Source: Clostridium tunisiense TJ (GTDB taxonomy: Bacteria; Bacillota; Clostridia; Clostridiales; Clostridiaceae). Taken from it: DNA of 64,000 nt. Shown piece by piece: positions 51,675-62,155 of this stretch. The stretch covers positions 62,001-126,000 of the forward strand of contig NZ_AMQH01000004.1 of the NCBI RefSeq assembly GCF_000300195.1, written 5' to 3'. Made by a program: the position numbers and the translations under genes. The notes under the pieces were generated by a model that saw only the letters and a program-made list of their open reading frames with translations, was not told the DNA's origin and ran no database searches. Within the stretch, counting starts at the first letter, position 1. Each line of letters starts with the position of its first letter.

Positions 51675-52316
51675 ATGAGAGTACCTAATCACATTGGAAT
51701 AATTCCAGATGGCAATAGAAGATGGGCAGAAAACAAAGGATTTGGAAGAGAAAAGGGGTATGTGGCAGGAATTGACCCAGGGTTAATTCTTTTTAAGTTG
51801 TGTCAAAGTGCAGGAGTGAAAGAAGTGACCTACTACGGCTTCACTGTTGATAACACTAAAAGACCAACTGAACAAAGGGAAGCTTTTACAGAAGCCTGCA
51901 TTAATGCAGTTAAAATTCTTGCCAATGAAGATGCAGAGTTATTAGTTATAGGAAATACAAGGTCTCCTATGTTCCCAGAGGAGCTACTACCTTATACTAC
52001 AAGAAAGGTTTTTGGAAAAGGTGGTATTAAAGTGAATTTTCTAGTTAATTATAGCTGGAAATGGGATTTAGACGAACTTAAAAAATCCACCTCTAAAAGT
52101 AATAATATAGCTAATCAAATCCAATCCAATGACATTTCAAGAGTAGACTTAATAATTCGTTGGGGAGGAAGAAGAAGATTAAGTGGCTTCCTTCCAGTTC
52201 AATCTATATACTCTGATTTTTATGTTATTGATGAGTATTGGCCAGACTTTAAGCCACAACATTTTTATGATGCTATAAGTTGGTATGAGGAACAAGATAT
52301 AACCCTTGGAGGTTAA
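51675..52316 (+). CDS. UppS-family (cis-prenyltransferase) protein with altered catalytic motif
   Basis: A 213-residue member of the undecaprenyl diphosphate synthase family, shorter than typical UppS (about 240-250). The N-terminal motif HIGIIPDGNRRWAENKG retains the Asp for metal binding, and EVTYYGFTVDNTKRPTEQ matches the YxFSxENxxR region (GFTVDNTKR). The C-terminal motif, normally RTSGExRLSNF, reads RWGGRRRLSGFLPVQSIYSD, so the Glu that holds the isoprenyl-diphosphate magnesium is Arg. It may have a different substrate or be non-catalytic. The next gene is a phytoene-desaturase-like oxidoreductase. Confidence 0.85.
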   Translation: MRVPNHIGIIPDGNRRWAENKGFGREKGYVAGIDPGLILFKLCQSAGVKEVTYYGFTVDNTKRPTEQREAFTEACINAVKILANEDAELLVIGNTRSPMFPEELLPYTTRKVFGKGGIKVNFLVNYSWKWDLDELKKSTSKSNNIANQIQSNDISRVDLIIRWGGRRRLSGFLPVQSIYSDFYVIDEYWPDFKPQHFYDAISWYEEQDITLGG

Positions 52317-52362
52317 TAGATAAGTTATAGGTATTTAAATAAGAGGTTTTATAACTTGGTAA

Positions 52363-52384
52363 TAGGCTGGAGCTTACCAGCCTA
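52363..52384 (+). terminator. Stem-loop between the cis-prenyltransferase and the CrtI-like gene
   Basis: TAGGCTGG pairs perfectly with CCAGCCTA around a 6-nt loop. The following ATATTTATC is T-poor, so it may attenuate rather than fully terminate, allowing cotranscription. Confidence 0.5.
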
Positions 52385-52477
52385 ATATTTATCAGTTATT
52401 TATATAAGATATTTTATAACTAACCGATTGTTGCAGGAAATGATATTTTCTAAAGTTTTTTGAGGAGATGTATAACT

Positions 52478-53980
52478 TTGAACAGTAAAGTAATAATTAT
52501 TGGTGCTGGAATAGGAGGGCTCGCTACTGGTGCAAGATTGGCTAGCAGAGGTTATAACGTAGAAATATATGAAAAAGAAGATACTATTGGTGGAAAAGTT
52601 AATAGGTTTGAAAGTGGAGGTTTTAGTTTTGATAGCACAGCATCTATATTAATGACACCACAGGTTTATAAAGAGGTATTTACTTATGCCAACAAGGCTA
52701 GTGAAAATTACCTAGAGTTTATAAAATTGGACCCAAATTATAGAGTGTTTTATCATGACCAAACTACTTATGACTTCTCTAGCGATTTAACTAAGCTTGT
52801 TCCTACTTTAGAAGAAATATCAATTGAAGATAGTGCCTCTTTTATTAAGTTATTGGCACACTCTTATGAAAAATATCTTATAGCGGATAGATATTTTCTA
52901 AGTAAGCCTTTTACAAGGTTTATTGATTTTTTCAATCCTCTAACAATCTCTAAGGCCATAAAGACCAATACCCTTTCAACTACATTTAAGTATACAAAAA
53001 ACTTTATTGATAATGAAAAGTTAGTGAAGTATATTTGTTTCCAAGCTATGTATGTAGGAATATCTCCTTATGAAGGACCTAACATATACACTCTTGTTCC
53101 AGCAGTATCACAACTTTATGGTTTGTGGTATCTAAAGGGAGGGATGTATTCATACGTAAAAGCACTAGAGAAAATTATTCTTGAATTTGGCGGGAAGATA
53201 CATAGGAATTCTCCAGTAAAAGAAATCTTATTTTTAAAGGATAGAGCTATTGGAGTAAGTACTGATGAAGAAGAAGTTAAAGGGGATATTATAATTTGTA
53301 ATGCAGATTTTTCTTATTCCATGAAAACGTTAATTAAAGATAATAAAGCAAAGGCAAAATATAAGAATAGAAGAATTGAAAATATGAAGTATTCTTGTGG
53401 TACTTTTATGATTTATCTAGGGCTTAAAAAGAAATATCCTACTCTAAATTTACATAATCTATATCTTGGAGAAGCTTTTGAAAAGAATATTCAAGCTGCA
53501 TTTCAGGGGGAACTCCCTGATAAACCATCACTGTATATATATTGTCCAAGTACTATTGATGATAGTTTATGTTCTGGGGGAAAAGAAGTGGTTAATATAA
53601 TGGTTAGAGTACCTAACCTATTATTCGAGAGGGTTAACTGGGATTCTCATGGAATTAGTGAACTTAGAAATATTGTAATAAATACAGTGAAAAAGATAAA
53701 AGGACTAGAAGATATAGAAGACAATATAGAAGTTGAAAAGTATTTCACCCCTTTGGATATGAGAAATTCTTATAATTCCTACGGTGGTGCATCCTTTGGC
53801 CTTAGTCATACACTTACTCAAACGAATTATTTTAGGCCAAGTATAAAATCACAAAAAATAAGGAATCTTTACTTTGTAGGGGATTCTGTTCACCCTGGTA
53901 CAGGGGTTTCAATAGTTTTAAATTCTAGCAAAATCGTTACAGAAGAAATATTGAAAAATTCTCCAAGGAATAAGTTATAA
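52478..53980 (+). CDS. CrtI/CrtN-type phytoene-desaturase-like FAD-dependent oxidoreductase
   Basis: A 500-residue flavoprotein. The FAD site is VIIIGAGIGGLATGARLASR, with the second Gly-rich site YEKEDTIGGKVNRFESGGFS and the closing motif LYFVGDSVHPGTGVSIVL, all typical of carotenoid desaturases and saturases. TTG 52478 follows GAGGAG by 9 nt; the upstream in-frame TTG at 52460 overlaps that SD. There is no crtB-like phytoene synthase here, so the substrate may be a product of the neighbouring cis-prenyltransferase. Redox modification of a polyprenol, quinone side chain or terpenoid is possible. Confidence 0.87.
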   Translation: MNSKVIIIGAGIGGLATGARLASRGYNVEIYEKEDTIGGKVNRFESGGFSFDSTASILMTPQVYKEVFTYANKASENYLEFIKLDPNYRVFYHDQTTYDFSSDLTKLVPTLEEISIEDSASFIKLLAHSYEKYLIADRYFLSKPFTRFIDFFNPLTISKAIKTNTLSTTFKYTKNFIDNEKLVKYICFQAMYVGISPYEGPNIYTLVPAVSQLYGLWYLKGGMYSYVKALEKIILEFGGKIHRNSPVKEILFLKDRAIGVSTDEEEVKGDIIICNADFSYSMKTLIKDNKAKAKYKNRRIENMKYSCGTFMIYLGLKKKYPTLNLHNLYLGEAFEKNIQAAFQGELPDKPSLYIYCPSTIDDSLCSGGKEVVNIMVRVPNLLFERVNWDSHGISELRNIVINTVKKIKGLEDIEDNIEVEKYFTPLDMRNSYNSYGGASFGLSHTLTQTNYFRPSIKSQKIRNLYFVGDSVHPGTGVSIVLNSSKIVTEEILKNSPRNKL

Positions 53981-54021
53981 ATAATACTTAGTTACATATA
54001 ATAGTAGTGCGGTAATTTTAG

Positions 54022-55404
<1,383 letters not shown>

Positions 55405-55448
55405 AGAAAATAAATAAAGCTTTAGAAAGATTAAAATCATTAACAGAA

Positions 55449-55494
55449 AACCCTACAAGCAGAACGTGAAAACATTTGCCTGTAGGGTTTTTTA
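55449..55494 (+). terminator. Terminator of gdhA
   Basis: AACCCTACA pairs with TGTAGGGTT (55481-55489) with an inner GCA/TGC pairing, then TTTTT. Confidence 0.88.
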
Positions 55495-55643
55495 ATTGTA
55501 TAGAAAAGTTAAAGAAAGTAAAACAATTTATATTTATGGGATAACTTAATTAGATAACCAGCAAAGCTTCAAGCAGTATTTATTGGGTGCAAAAAGAAAG
55601 GTTATAGACACATAAAAAAACTAAATACTGATTATAAAGGAAG

Positions 55644-56165
55644 TTAATTATTAAAGGAAATACGATTAAGCTTAGTAGCAGCACACTTATCTATTTCAAC
55701 AATAGTGTCTTTATAACTTTGAGATACATCTGGGCAGTTTGATAAAATCGTATCTATAACGTAATCTATATTATCATCATTAATTTGCTTTCCTTCAATT
55801 CCTTCAAAAACTATGGAATTTTCATCACTTAAATTGTTGTAAATTGTGTCAGCAATAGGAGCTTTAGTTACAGTTGGTCCTTGTAAGTAATTATTAGAGT
55901 AATATAAAGCATCCTCCACTGTAAAAAATTCCCCATAGGAATACTCTTTAGTGTTAGAATCTGAATTATCTTCACAAGAACATGGGTATTGAAGATGTTC
56001 AACATGTTTAATATCTAAAACATTTTTATAATCTCTTCTTGTAAGTACTGAACGAACCTCTAAATCAGACAGTCTATTTTTTATAGCGTCAGAAAAGGTT
56101 TCACCAGATTCTACAATGAATTTTTTTATTGATATTGTTTTTTTCATGTTATAATTTCTTTGCAT
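55644..56165 (-). CDS. Hypothetical protein (173 aa)
   Basis: No family recognised. Soluble, acidic protein with one CSCED cysteine pair (YPCSCEDNSDSNTKEYSYGE) and no membrane segment. AAAGGGG lies 12-13 nt upstream of ATG on the minus strand; a later in-frame ATG (56147) is possible. Regular composition, good length and lack of overlap support a real gene. Confidence 0.6.
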   Translation of the reverse strand: MQRNYNMKKTISIKKFIVESGETFSDAIKNRLSDLEVRSVLTRRDYKNVLDIKHVEHLQYPCSCEDNSDSNTKEYSYGEFFTVEDALYYSNNYLQGPTVTKAPIADTIYNNLSDENSIVFEGIEGKQINDDNIDYVIDTILSNCPDVSQSYKDTIVEIDKCAATKLNRISFNN

Positions 56166-56280
56166 TAGCGTAAGCCCCTTTATTATTTATTTTCTTAGTT
56201 ATACCTTCATTAATAGGTGATAAAAACACATAAGCTTCAGTAGGCCTTTTACATTAATAATTATTTCAACACAACTTATG

Positions 56281-56386
56281 TTATAGGGAACTAAATTCAA
56301 GGCATAACTTATACATTGAACCTACCTTGGTTCCCTTAAGACTTTTTGAAGACGAATAAAATAAAATTCGACTTGGAAGCCTATAA
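56281..56386 (-). repeat. Dispersed structured repeat, copy 6 of 9 (minus orientation)
   Basis: The best-preserved copy. On the minus strand: TATAGGCTTCCAAGTCGAA, TTTTATTTTATTCGTCTTC, AAAAGTCTTAAGGGAACC, AAGGTAGG, ATGTATAAGTTATGCC, then TTGAATTTAGTTCCCTATAA. GGGAAC/GTTCCC and CAAGG/CCTTG pair. Confidence 0.8.
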
Positions 56387-56545
56387 AAAGTGCAAAATTT
56401 AAAAATGTGGTTAAGAAACTTCCTTATTGTATTTCCTATATAAGTTCTAATATGAACGGTGAAGTCTTTTAAGTAAAAAAGTTGATTATTAGAGGTTATA
56501 TAAATGAAGATATTACAAAGAATAACTAGTTTTATATGACAGAAA

Positions 56546-56565
56546 ACCACCCTTTTACGGGTGGT
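56546..56565 (-). terminator. Terminator downstream of the cold-shock gene
   Basis: ACCACCC and GGGTGGT form a perfect 7-bp stem. On the minus strand it is followed by TTTTCT, so it ends the leftward cold-shock transcript. Confidence 0.75.
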
Positions 56566-56712
56566 AAAACATTTGAAACAAGCAATATATAAGTTGTTAT
56601 ATTGTTTCCATATTAAATTTTCACATTAAAGCAACTTATATAAATGAAAATATAAACAGAATTAAAAATTCTGTAAGTATTACATACTATATATAAATGT
56701 TATTAATTACTA

Positions 56713-56916
56713 TTATAGTTTAACTACGTTAGTAGCTTGCATTCCTCTAGGTCCTTTTTCAACTTCGAATTGAACTTGTTGACCTTCTTCTAAGTTCTTT
56801 CTAGCATCATTTCCTTGGATTGCTGTGAAGTGAACGAAAACATCGTCTTCTCCTTGAACTTCAATAAATCCAAATCCTTTTTCTGAGTTAAACCATTTTA
56901 CTGTACCAATTTTCAT
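56713..56916 (-). CDS. Cold-shock protein (CspA family)
   Basis: A 67-residue nucleic-acid-binding OB fold acting as an RNA chaperone. The RNP1 motif is KGFGFIEV and RNP2 is DVFVHF, in the standard order after [21 protein letters not shown] 56916 on the minus strand has a perfect AGGAGG; the longer frame to 56940 is excluded by that SD. A TATACT/TTGCTT promoter at 56980-57008 leaves a leader of about 60 nt or more. Confidence 0.96.
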   Translation of the reverse strand: MKIGTVKWFNSEKGFGFIEVQGEDDVFVHFTAIQGNDARKNLEEGQQVQFEVEKGPRGMQATNVVKL

Positions 56917-56979
56917 TAAAAATCCTCCTAAGTGAAACATAACAATTATCTTTTAATTATGTTCCCTGTTAATCTGTTA

Positions 56980-57008
56980 AGTATAGCACAATAAGAAAAA
57001 AAAAGCAA
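56980..57008 (-). promoter_or_regulatory. Likely promoter of the cold-shock gene
   Basis: Minus strand: TTGCTT, 18 nt, TATACT (plus-strand AGTATA at 56980-56985). Good spacing; it is the only such pair upstream of the gene. Confidence 0.5.
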
Positions 57009-57071
57009 ATTTATTTTTAAAAATTTAATTAAATTATTGATAAAATTAAAAGCTACAAAAAAAGACAATTT

Positions 57072-57109
57072 AAAAAGGCTATGCACTTCATTCTAAGCAT
57101 AGCCTTTTT
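57072..57109. terminator. Bidirectional terminator between the nitroreductase and cold-shock genes
   Basis: AAAAAGGCTATGC (57072-57084) pairs perfectly with GCATAGCCTTTTT (57097-57109) with T/A runs on both sides. It ends the leftward nitroreductase gene. Confidence 0.88.
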
Positions 57110-57114
57110 AAATA

Positions 57115-57684
57115 TTATTTTATGAAGTTTACTACATTTTCTCTTCTTGGAAATGGCTTAATTTCTTTTGTTATTGCAGAATATCCAAAGGTTACAGCAA
57201 ACTGTGGTTTGTAGCCCTCAGGAATATTAAGTTTTTTAACTTCCTCTTGGTTTTCGAATAAAAAGGTAGTAAGGCCTACCCAACAAGAAGCAATTCCAAG
57301 ACTTTGAGCCATAAGAAGCATGTTTTGAGCTGCTGCACTACAATCAGCCATAGGGCAATATGGAAGTTCTTTGTTATTAGTTTCTAAACCAGATACTATA
57401 ATTGTAGTAGGTGCATTATGTAAAATATGGTACTTTTCATTCTCAGCCATTTTTACGATCCAATCAGTAGAAGCTTTCTTCATTAGTTCTTTTGATTTAA
57501 CATTAATTTCATCTAACACTTCTTTATTTTGAATAACAGTAAAATGCCAAGGTTGATCGTTATGACCACTTGGTGCAAAGATACCAGCTTCAAGAATTAG
57601 ATTTAATTCCTCATCTTTTATCTGTTCAGGTAGATACCTTCTTACACTTCTTCTGTCTTTAATTAATTCTAAAATATTATTCAT
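57115..57684 (-). CDS. Nitroreductase family protein
   Basis: A 189-residue flavoprotein. The family opening RRSVRRYLPEQIKDEELNLI, the FMN-binding IFAPSGHNDQPWHFTV and the distal NMLLMAQSLGIASCWVGLTT are clear. These enzymes reduce nitro or quinone compounds with NAD(P)H. SD GGAGG upstream on the minus strand. A second, more distant homologue lies at 58079 on the plus strand. Confidence 0.92.
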   Translation of the reverse strand: MNNILELIKDRRSVRRYLPEQIKDEELNLILEAGIFAPSGHNDQPWHFTVIQNKEVLDEINVKSKELMKKASTDWIVKMAENEKYHILHNAPTTIIVSGLETNNKELPYCPMADCSAAAQNMLLMAQSLGIASCWVGLTTFLFENQEEVKKLNIPEGYKPQFAVTFGYSAITKEIKPFPRRENVVNFIK

Positions 57685-57790
57685 TTGTTATTCCTCCTAT
57701 GGTTCTCTAGTTTTAAAGTCTGGTGACCAAATTATAAAATTAGTTTTAAAATCACACCACAATATTTACTTTGAACTGATACATGCTTAC

Positions 57791-57891
57791 TATAGGGAAG
57801 AGTGCCCAAAAATTCAACTTATATAAAATCTACAGTAGTGCCTTTAAGGCTCCTGGAGATGAATGAAATAAATTTTATTCTAGGAACTATA
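57791..57891 (-). repeat. Dispersed structured repeat, copy 7 of 9 (minus orientation)
   Basis: Minus strand: TTCCTAGAATAAAATTTATT, CATTCATCTCCAGGAGCC, TTAAAGGCACTACTGTAGAT, TATATAAGTTGAATTTTTG and CACTCTTCCCTATA. Core pairing is weakened here. It lies between the two divergent nitroreductase genes. Confidence 0.6.
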
Positions 57892-58078
57892 GTAATTTGT
57901 TTAAAGCTATTATTTAAGGAATTTATTAGGTGACTCTAAAAACATAAATATAGTTTATACTATTTTTATAAAAATTTAAACAGTAGATAAAGTTTCAAAA
58001 TGAAAATTACCAAGGAAACTTTTGGTATAATATAAGTAAGTATATATTTTTTAATAAATTCTATATTGGAGGAATATT

Positions 58079-58621
58079 ATGAGTTTTAAAGAGTTGGTGG
58101 ATTTAAGAGAAAGTACTAGAGCATACATGGATAAAAAGGTTGAAAGAGAACAACTAGAAATTTGTATTGAAGCTGCAAGAATGGCACCCTCAGCTTGTAA
58201 CTCTCAGCCTTGGAAGTTTGTCCTAGTAGATGATGAAAAAGCAGTTGAAGATGTTGCAAAAATGGTTTATGACCCAGTTATTCGTATGAATAAATTTGCT
58301 TTAGAAGCACCAGCTTTTATAGTGGCAGTACTTGAAAAGCCTAATATTACTTCGAAAATAGGGGGCATTATTAAGGGAAAGGATTACAGTATTACAGATA
58401 TAGGTATTGCTACAGAACACATTTGCCTTGCAGCTGCAGAACAAGGGCTCGGAACTTGTATTATTGGTTGGTTCAAGGAAAAAGAAATTAAAGAGTATTT
58501 AAAGATACCAAAAGGAAAGGAAGTACCCCTAGTAATTACTATTGGCTATCCTAAAAATAAAGAAGTTAGAAAGAAAGTAAGAAAAGAGCTAAAAGATATA
58601 ATGAGCTACAATCATTACTAG
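58079..58621 (+). CDS. Nitroreductase family protein
   Basis: A 180-residue flavoprotein: the LVDLRESTRAYMDKKVER opening, FMN site MAPSACNSQPWKFVLVDD, and the conserved ICLAAAEQGLGTCIIGWFKE. Related to NfsA/FRP-like reductases with unknown physiological electron acceptor. The SD is GGAGG. Confidence 0.92.
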   Translation: MSFKELVDLRESTRAYMDKKVEREQLEICIEAARMAPSACNSQPWKFVLVDDEKAVEDVAKMVYDPVIRMNKFALEAPAFIVAVLEKPNITSKIGGIIKGKDYSITDIGIATEHICLAAAEQGLGTCIIGWFKEKEIKEYLKIPKGKEVPLVITIGYPKNKEVRKKVRKELKDIMSYNHY

Positions 58622-58881
58622 AAAGAGAAAACTTATGTACATTATATAAGTTGCAATAATATTTCTACATTATTTAATAAAATAAAAGCAACTTAATGAA
58701 AGAGAATGCAAAAGTAGGTTTATCATTTGTGTAGTGTCTTTGTTACATTCTATATATTTTACTTATGTAATAAGTTAAATGTTACTATTTAGAAAATTAT
58801 CTAAATATTCATTGAAACAAAATTCAGAACAATATACAATTATAGTAGGGGAATAATTTAATATTAAAGGGGGCAATATAT

Positions 58882-60375
58882 TTGGAAATTCTAACTAAAG
58901 TATTACCTTATGCAATTCCAGTGGTGGCGGTATTAATTATAATACTATTATTCTGGAAGCGTATGCCAGCAGATAAAGCTATGGTAATCACAGGTTTAAA
59001 AAAGAGAGTTCTTTCAGGAAGAGGGGGTATATTAATACCTATTTTAGAAACCTCTTGCACAATTTCCTTAGAAAACATTTCAATTAAAACAGATATTAAT
59101 GAAGCACCTTCAAAGCAAGGAATCTTTGTTAATATAATAGGTACAGCAGTAGTTAAAATTAAAAATGATACAGAGTGCATTTTAAAGGCTGTAGAGCAGT
59201 TTTGCAGCGGTGGAGCACAAGATACTACAAAGGTTATAAGCAACATAGTAGAGCAAATTTTAGAAGGTAAGCTTAGAGGAATAGTTTCTACTTTAACAGT
59301 AGAGCAAATTAATGAAGATAGAGCTGCTTTTGAAGCAAGAATTGAAAATGATATAAATAAAGAGTTAGAATCTATGGGACTTTCACTTGTTTCTTATTCA
59401 ATTCTTAAAATATCAACTCAAGGTGGATACCTTGAAAATAGAGCAAAACCTCAAATAGCACAATCTAAAGCTGATGCCGACATTGCTGAAGCTGAAAGAA
59501 AAAGAGATACAGAAATTAAAACAGCTAATGCTATAAGAGAAGGACAAAAGGCAAAATTAAGCGCTGAAACAGAAATTGCTGAAAGCGAAAGAGATAAATC
59601 ATTAAAGGTTGAAAGCTACCGTGCTGAAAGAGATAAGGCAAAGGCGAATGCTGACGTAGCTTATAAACTTCAAGAAATTGAAAACCAATCCCTTTTAGCT
59701 CTTCAACAAGCAGAACTTGCTAAGAAAAATGCCTTAGTTATTGAAGAAAGACTTGTTGCAGAAGTTAAAAAACCTGCAGATGCTAAGAAGTATGAAACTG
59801 AGGTTAATGCAGAGGCGAGCAAAATTAGAGCTATAAAAGAAGCAGAAGCAGAGGCAGAAGCTATTAGAATTAAAGCTATAGCAGAGGCAGATGCTAGGAA
59901 AATTGAAGCTCAAGCAGAAGCTGAGGCAATTAAAGCCAAAGGACTTGCAGAGGCAGAATCAATTAAAGCTAAAGGTCTTGCAGAAGCTATGGCTAAGGAT
60001 AAACTTGCAGAAGCTATGGCGAAATACGGCGAGGCAGCAGTAGTTGAACTTATAGTAAGTAGACTTCCAGAAATTATGGCTTCAGTTGCTAAACCTATGG
60101 AGCAAGTAGATAAGATTACAATCATTGATAATGGGGGTAGCCAAGGTGGCTCGAAGCTTTCAAAGATTGTAACTGATGTGGCAGCAAATGGCTTTGAAGT
60201 CCTAAAGGATTTAACTGGAGTAGATGTTAGCGATATACTAAATAATTTTGCAACTAAAAAATCTATTGAAAATAAAACTTCAGTTAAAGAAGTTATAGAA
60301 AATATTTCTCAAGATAAAAACTTAATTAGTGAAGTTGTAGAAAATATAGCTAAAGAAGAAAAGCTTGAGGATTAA
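58882..60375 (+). CDS. Flotillin-like SPFH-domain membrane protein
   Basis: A 497-residue flotillin (FloT/YuaG type). It starts at TTG 58882 after AAAGGGGG. One N-terminal membrane segment (ILTKVLPYAIPVVAVLIIIL), an SPFH domain (about 60-200) and an alanine/glutamate-rich coiled coil with repeats such as EAEAEAEAIRIKAIAEAD and GLAEAESIKAKGLAEAMAK. The C-terminus (KDLTGVDVSDILNNFATKKS) is the flotillin oligomerisation-type tail. It scaffolds membrane microdomains. No NfeD partner gene is next to it, which is unusual. Confidence 0.91.
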   Translation: MEILTKVLPYAIPVVAVLIIILLFWKRMPADKAMVITGLKKRVLSGRGGILIPILETSCTISLENISIKTDINEAPSKQGIFVNIIGTAVVKIKNDTECILKAVEQFCSGGAQDTTKVISNIVEQILEGKLRGIVSTLTVEQINEDRAAFEARIENDINKELESMGLSLVSYSILKISTQGGYLENRAKPQIAQSKADADIAEAERKRDTEIKTANAIREGQKAKLSAETEIAESERDKSLKVESYRAERDKAKANADVAYKLQEIENQSLLALQQAELAKKNALVIEERLVAEVKKPADAKKYETEVNAEASKIRAIKEAEAEAEAIRIKAIAEADARKIEAQAEAEAIKAKGLAEAESIKAKGLAEAMAKDKLAEAMAKYGEAAVVELIVSRLPEIMASVAKPMEQVDKITIIDNGGSQGGSKLSKIVTDVAANGFEVLKDLTGVDVSDILNNFATKKSIENKTSVKEVIENISQDKNLISEVVENIAKEEKLED

Positions 60376-60486
60376 CCTATAAGGAATCTGAGTTAAAGAT
60401 AATTTGCAAATGAATCAGTTGAAGATTCATAAGTGATTTTAAGCTTAATAAACAAAAATATGTTTGTGAACACCAATAATAATTTA

Positions 60487-60519
60487 GAGTAAGGATTGAA
60501 GTTTCCTTACTCTTTTTTT
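60487..60519 (+). terminator. Terminator of the flotillin gene
   Basis: GAGTAAGGA (60487-60495) pairs perfectly with TCCTTACTC (60504-60512), then TTTTTTTA. Confidence 0.9.
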
Positions 60520-60520
60520 A

Positions 60521-60616
60521 TAGACTTTCAACATGAAGTTATATTCCATTCATCTCCCAAAAGTTTTAAGAAACCAACTTAAACTAAATAGCAATTAATT
60601 CTTAATTTAGTTTCTA
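60521..60616 (+). repeat. Dispersed structured repeat, copy 8 of 9
   Basis: TAGACTTTCAACATGAAG, CATTCATCTCCCAAAAG, TTTTAAGAAACCAACTT and TTAGTTTCTA. Although diverged, AAACTAAAT/ATTTAGTTT and AGAAAC/GTTTCT still pair, suggesting maintained structure. Confidence 0.6.
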
Positions 60617-60753
60617 GCACAGGGGAGTTAGACTTCTTTTATGGTAATTAATATAAACTCTGTGTGAATTATAATAACAGGATTTTACTAATATTGGGGT
60701 ACTAAGTACAAGTATACTGCGTATAATATAATAAAACTTTTTAGGAGGTTACA

Positions 60754-61119
60754 ATGGATTTCATGTTTAATCTTTTCCCAATCTTTTTCATTATAGTATT
60801 TGTAGTTGTCATAGGATCTTTTATAGTAGCTGCAATCACTGGTGTAAAAGAGTGGAGTCATAATAATGGCCAACCAAAGCTTACTGTAAACGCAAAGATA
60901 GTTGGAAAAAGGGAAAATGTTACTCACCATAACCACAATAATGGGGACCAAGTACACCATACTACATCTACCACATATTATGTGACCTTTGAAGTAGAAA
61001 GTGGTGATAGAATGGAGCTTACTGTTAGTGGAAGTGAATATGGAATGCTAATTGAAGGAGACAAGGGTAAGCTTCATTTTCAAGGAACTCGTTACCTAGG
61101 ATTTGAAAGAATTTTCTAA
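60754..61119 (+). CDS. DUF2500 family membrane protein
   Basis: A 121-residue protein with one N-terminal helix (LFPIFFIIVFVVVIGSFIVA) and a beta-rich domain: PKLTVNAKIVGKRENVTHHN, a YYVTFEVESGDRMELTVSG strand pair and GDKGKLHFQGTRYLGFER. The His/Asn-rich HHNHNNGDQVHH segment is notable and could bind a metal. It matches the DUF2500 pattern. SD AGGAGG. It is 29 nt upstream of the next gene. Confidence 0.85.
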   Translation: MDFMFNLFPIFFIIVFVVVIGSFIVAAITGVKEWSHNNGQPKLTVNAKIVGKRENVTHHNHNNGDQVHHTTSTTYYVTFEVESGDRMELTVSGSEYGMLIEGDKGKLHFQGTRYLGFERIF

Positions 61120-61148
61120 AGGTACTTAGAAAATAGGGAGGTACTAAA

Positions 61149-62045
61149 GTGAACAGTTTATGGTCAAATTGTGTGCAAGGACCTTTGACCTTAGATTTAA
61201 GTAGAGAGATAAGGTTTAAGGATTGCTATAAAGATAAACTTATGGAGGCACTAGGGTTAAAATCAGGAATCACAGTGATTGATATAGGCTGTGGACCTGG
61301 TACCCTTACAAGAAAGTTTTCAAAATGGCTTGGAGAACAGAGCAGAATAATTGGAATTGATATAGATACAAAGTTTATAGACTATGCAAAAAACAAAGCA
61401 AAGAATCTAGGAATAAATAATATTTTCTATATTGAAGGAGATGCTCTAAAGATACCCTTAAAAGATGATTCGGTGGATGCCTGCACTTCTCATACAGTAA
61501 TAGAGCACGTACCTAACAAGGCATTTTTGTTAGAACAAAAAAGAATCTGCAAACTAGGGGGAACAGTATCTGTAATTAGTGTAATGCATAAACAAATTAT
61601 AAAGGCACTATCTAAACATGGGCCACAAATTAGCCAAAGAGAAAGAGAACTATGGAGTGTTATAGATGAATATTGGGAAGAAGAAGATAAAAATAGAGAG
61701 GTAGATAAATATCAGATGAAACCAATTGAACTTCCTTTACTATTTGAGGAGCTAGGTTTTCACCATATTAAAATTAATGCCTTAGCTATTCCAACTTGTG
61801 TAGATGACTGTAGAAATAATCAGCAGGACAGAATTGCAATTATAGAGTCAGAACGAGCTATGGAATTAGAGGCTTTAGAAATAGGCATAAGGCAGGTTCC
61901 TTATAAACTTCCAAAGGAAGATATTGAAGAATTAAGAAGTTTAATTGAAAATAGATTTACAAAAAGAATTGATATGATAGAGAATGGAAAGGCTATTTGG
62001 GACTTTACTGTTGTAACTTTAATTATTGTTAGTGGCAGGAAATAA
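61149..62045 (+). CDS. Class I SAM-dependent methyltransferase
   Basis: A 298-residue enzyme starting at GTG after GGGAGG. Motif I is VIDIGCGPGTLTRKFSKWLG, strand 2 ends in IIGIDIDTKF, and the DALKIPLKDDSVDACTSHTV part is like the UbiE/COQ5 and related Methyltransf_11 groups. The C-terminal 100 residues are an extra helical cap. It probably forms a small operon with the DUF2500 gene. Substrate unknown. Confidence 0.86.
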   Translation: MNSLWSNCVQGPLTLDLSREIRFKDCYKDKLMEALGLKSGITVIDIGCGPGTLTRKFSKWLGEQSRIIGIDIDTKFIDYAKNKAKNLGINNIFYIEGDALKIPLKDDSVDACTSHTVIEHVPNKAFLLEQKRICKLGGTVSVISVMHKQIIKALSKHGPQISQRERELWSVIDEYWEEEDKNREVDKYQMKPIELPLLFEELGFHHIKINALAIPTCVDDCRNNQQDRIAIIESERAMELEALEIGIRQVPYKLPKEDIEELRSLIENRFTKRIDMIENGKAIWDFTVVTLIIVSGRK

Positions 62046-62059
62046 ATAAATAAGTTAAT

Positions 62060-62123
62060 TAACCCTAGATTTCTTTAAGGTTTCTATAAAATTAGAAAAC
62101 CTAATAGAAATCTAGGGCTTTTT
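62060..62123 (+). terminator. Terminator of the DUF2500/methyltransferase pair
   Basis: CCCTAGATTTCT (62060-62071) pairs perfectly with AGAAATCTAGGG (62106-62117) around a folded interior, then CTTTTTA. Confidence 0.88.
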
Positions 62124-62155
62124 AGGAGGCAATAAGCTTTAGTTAAAGCTTGTTT

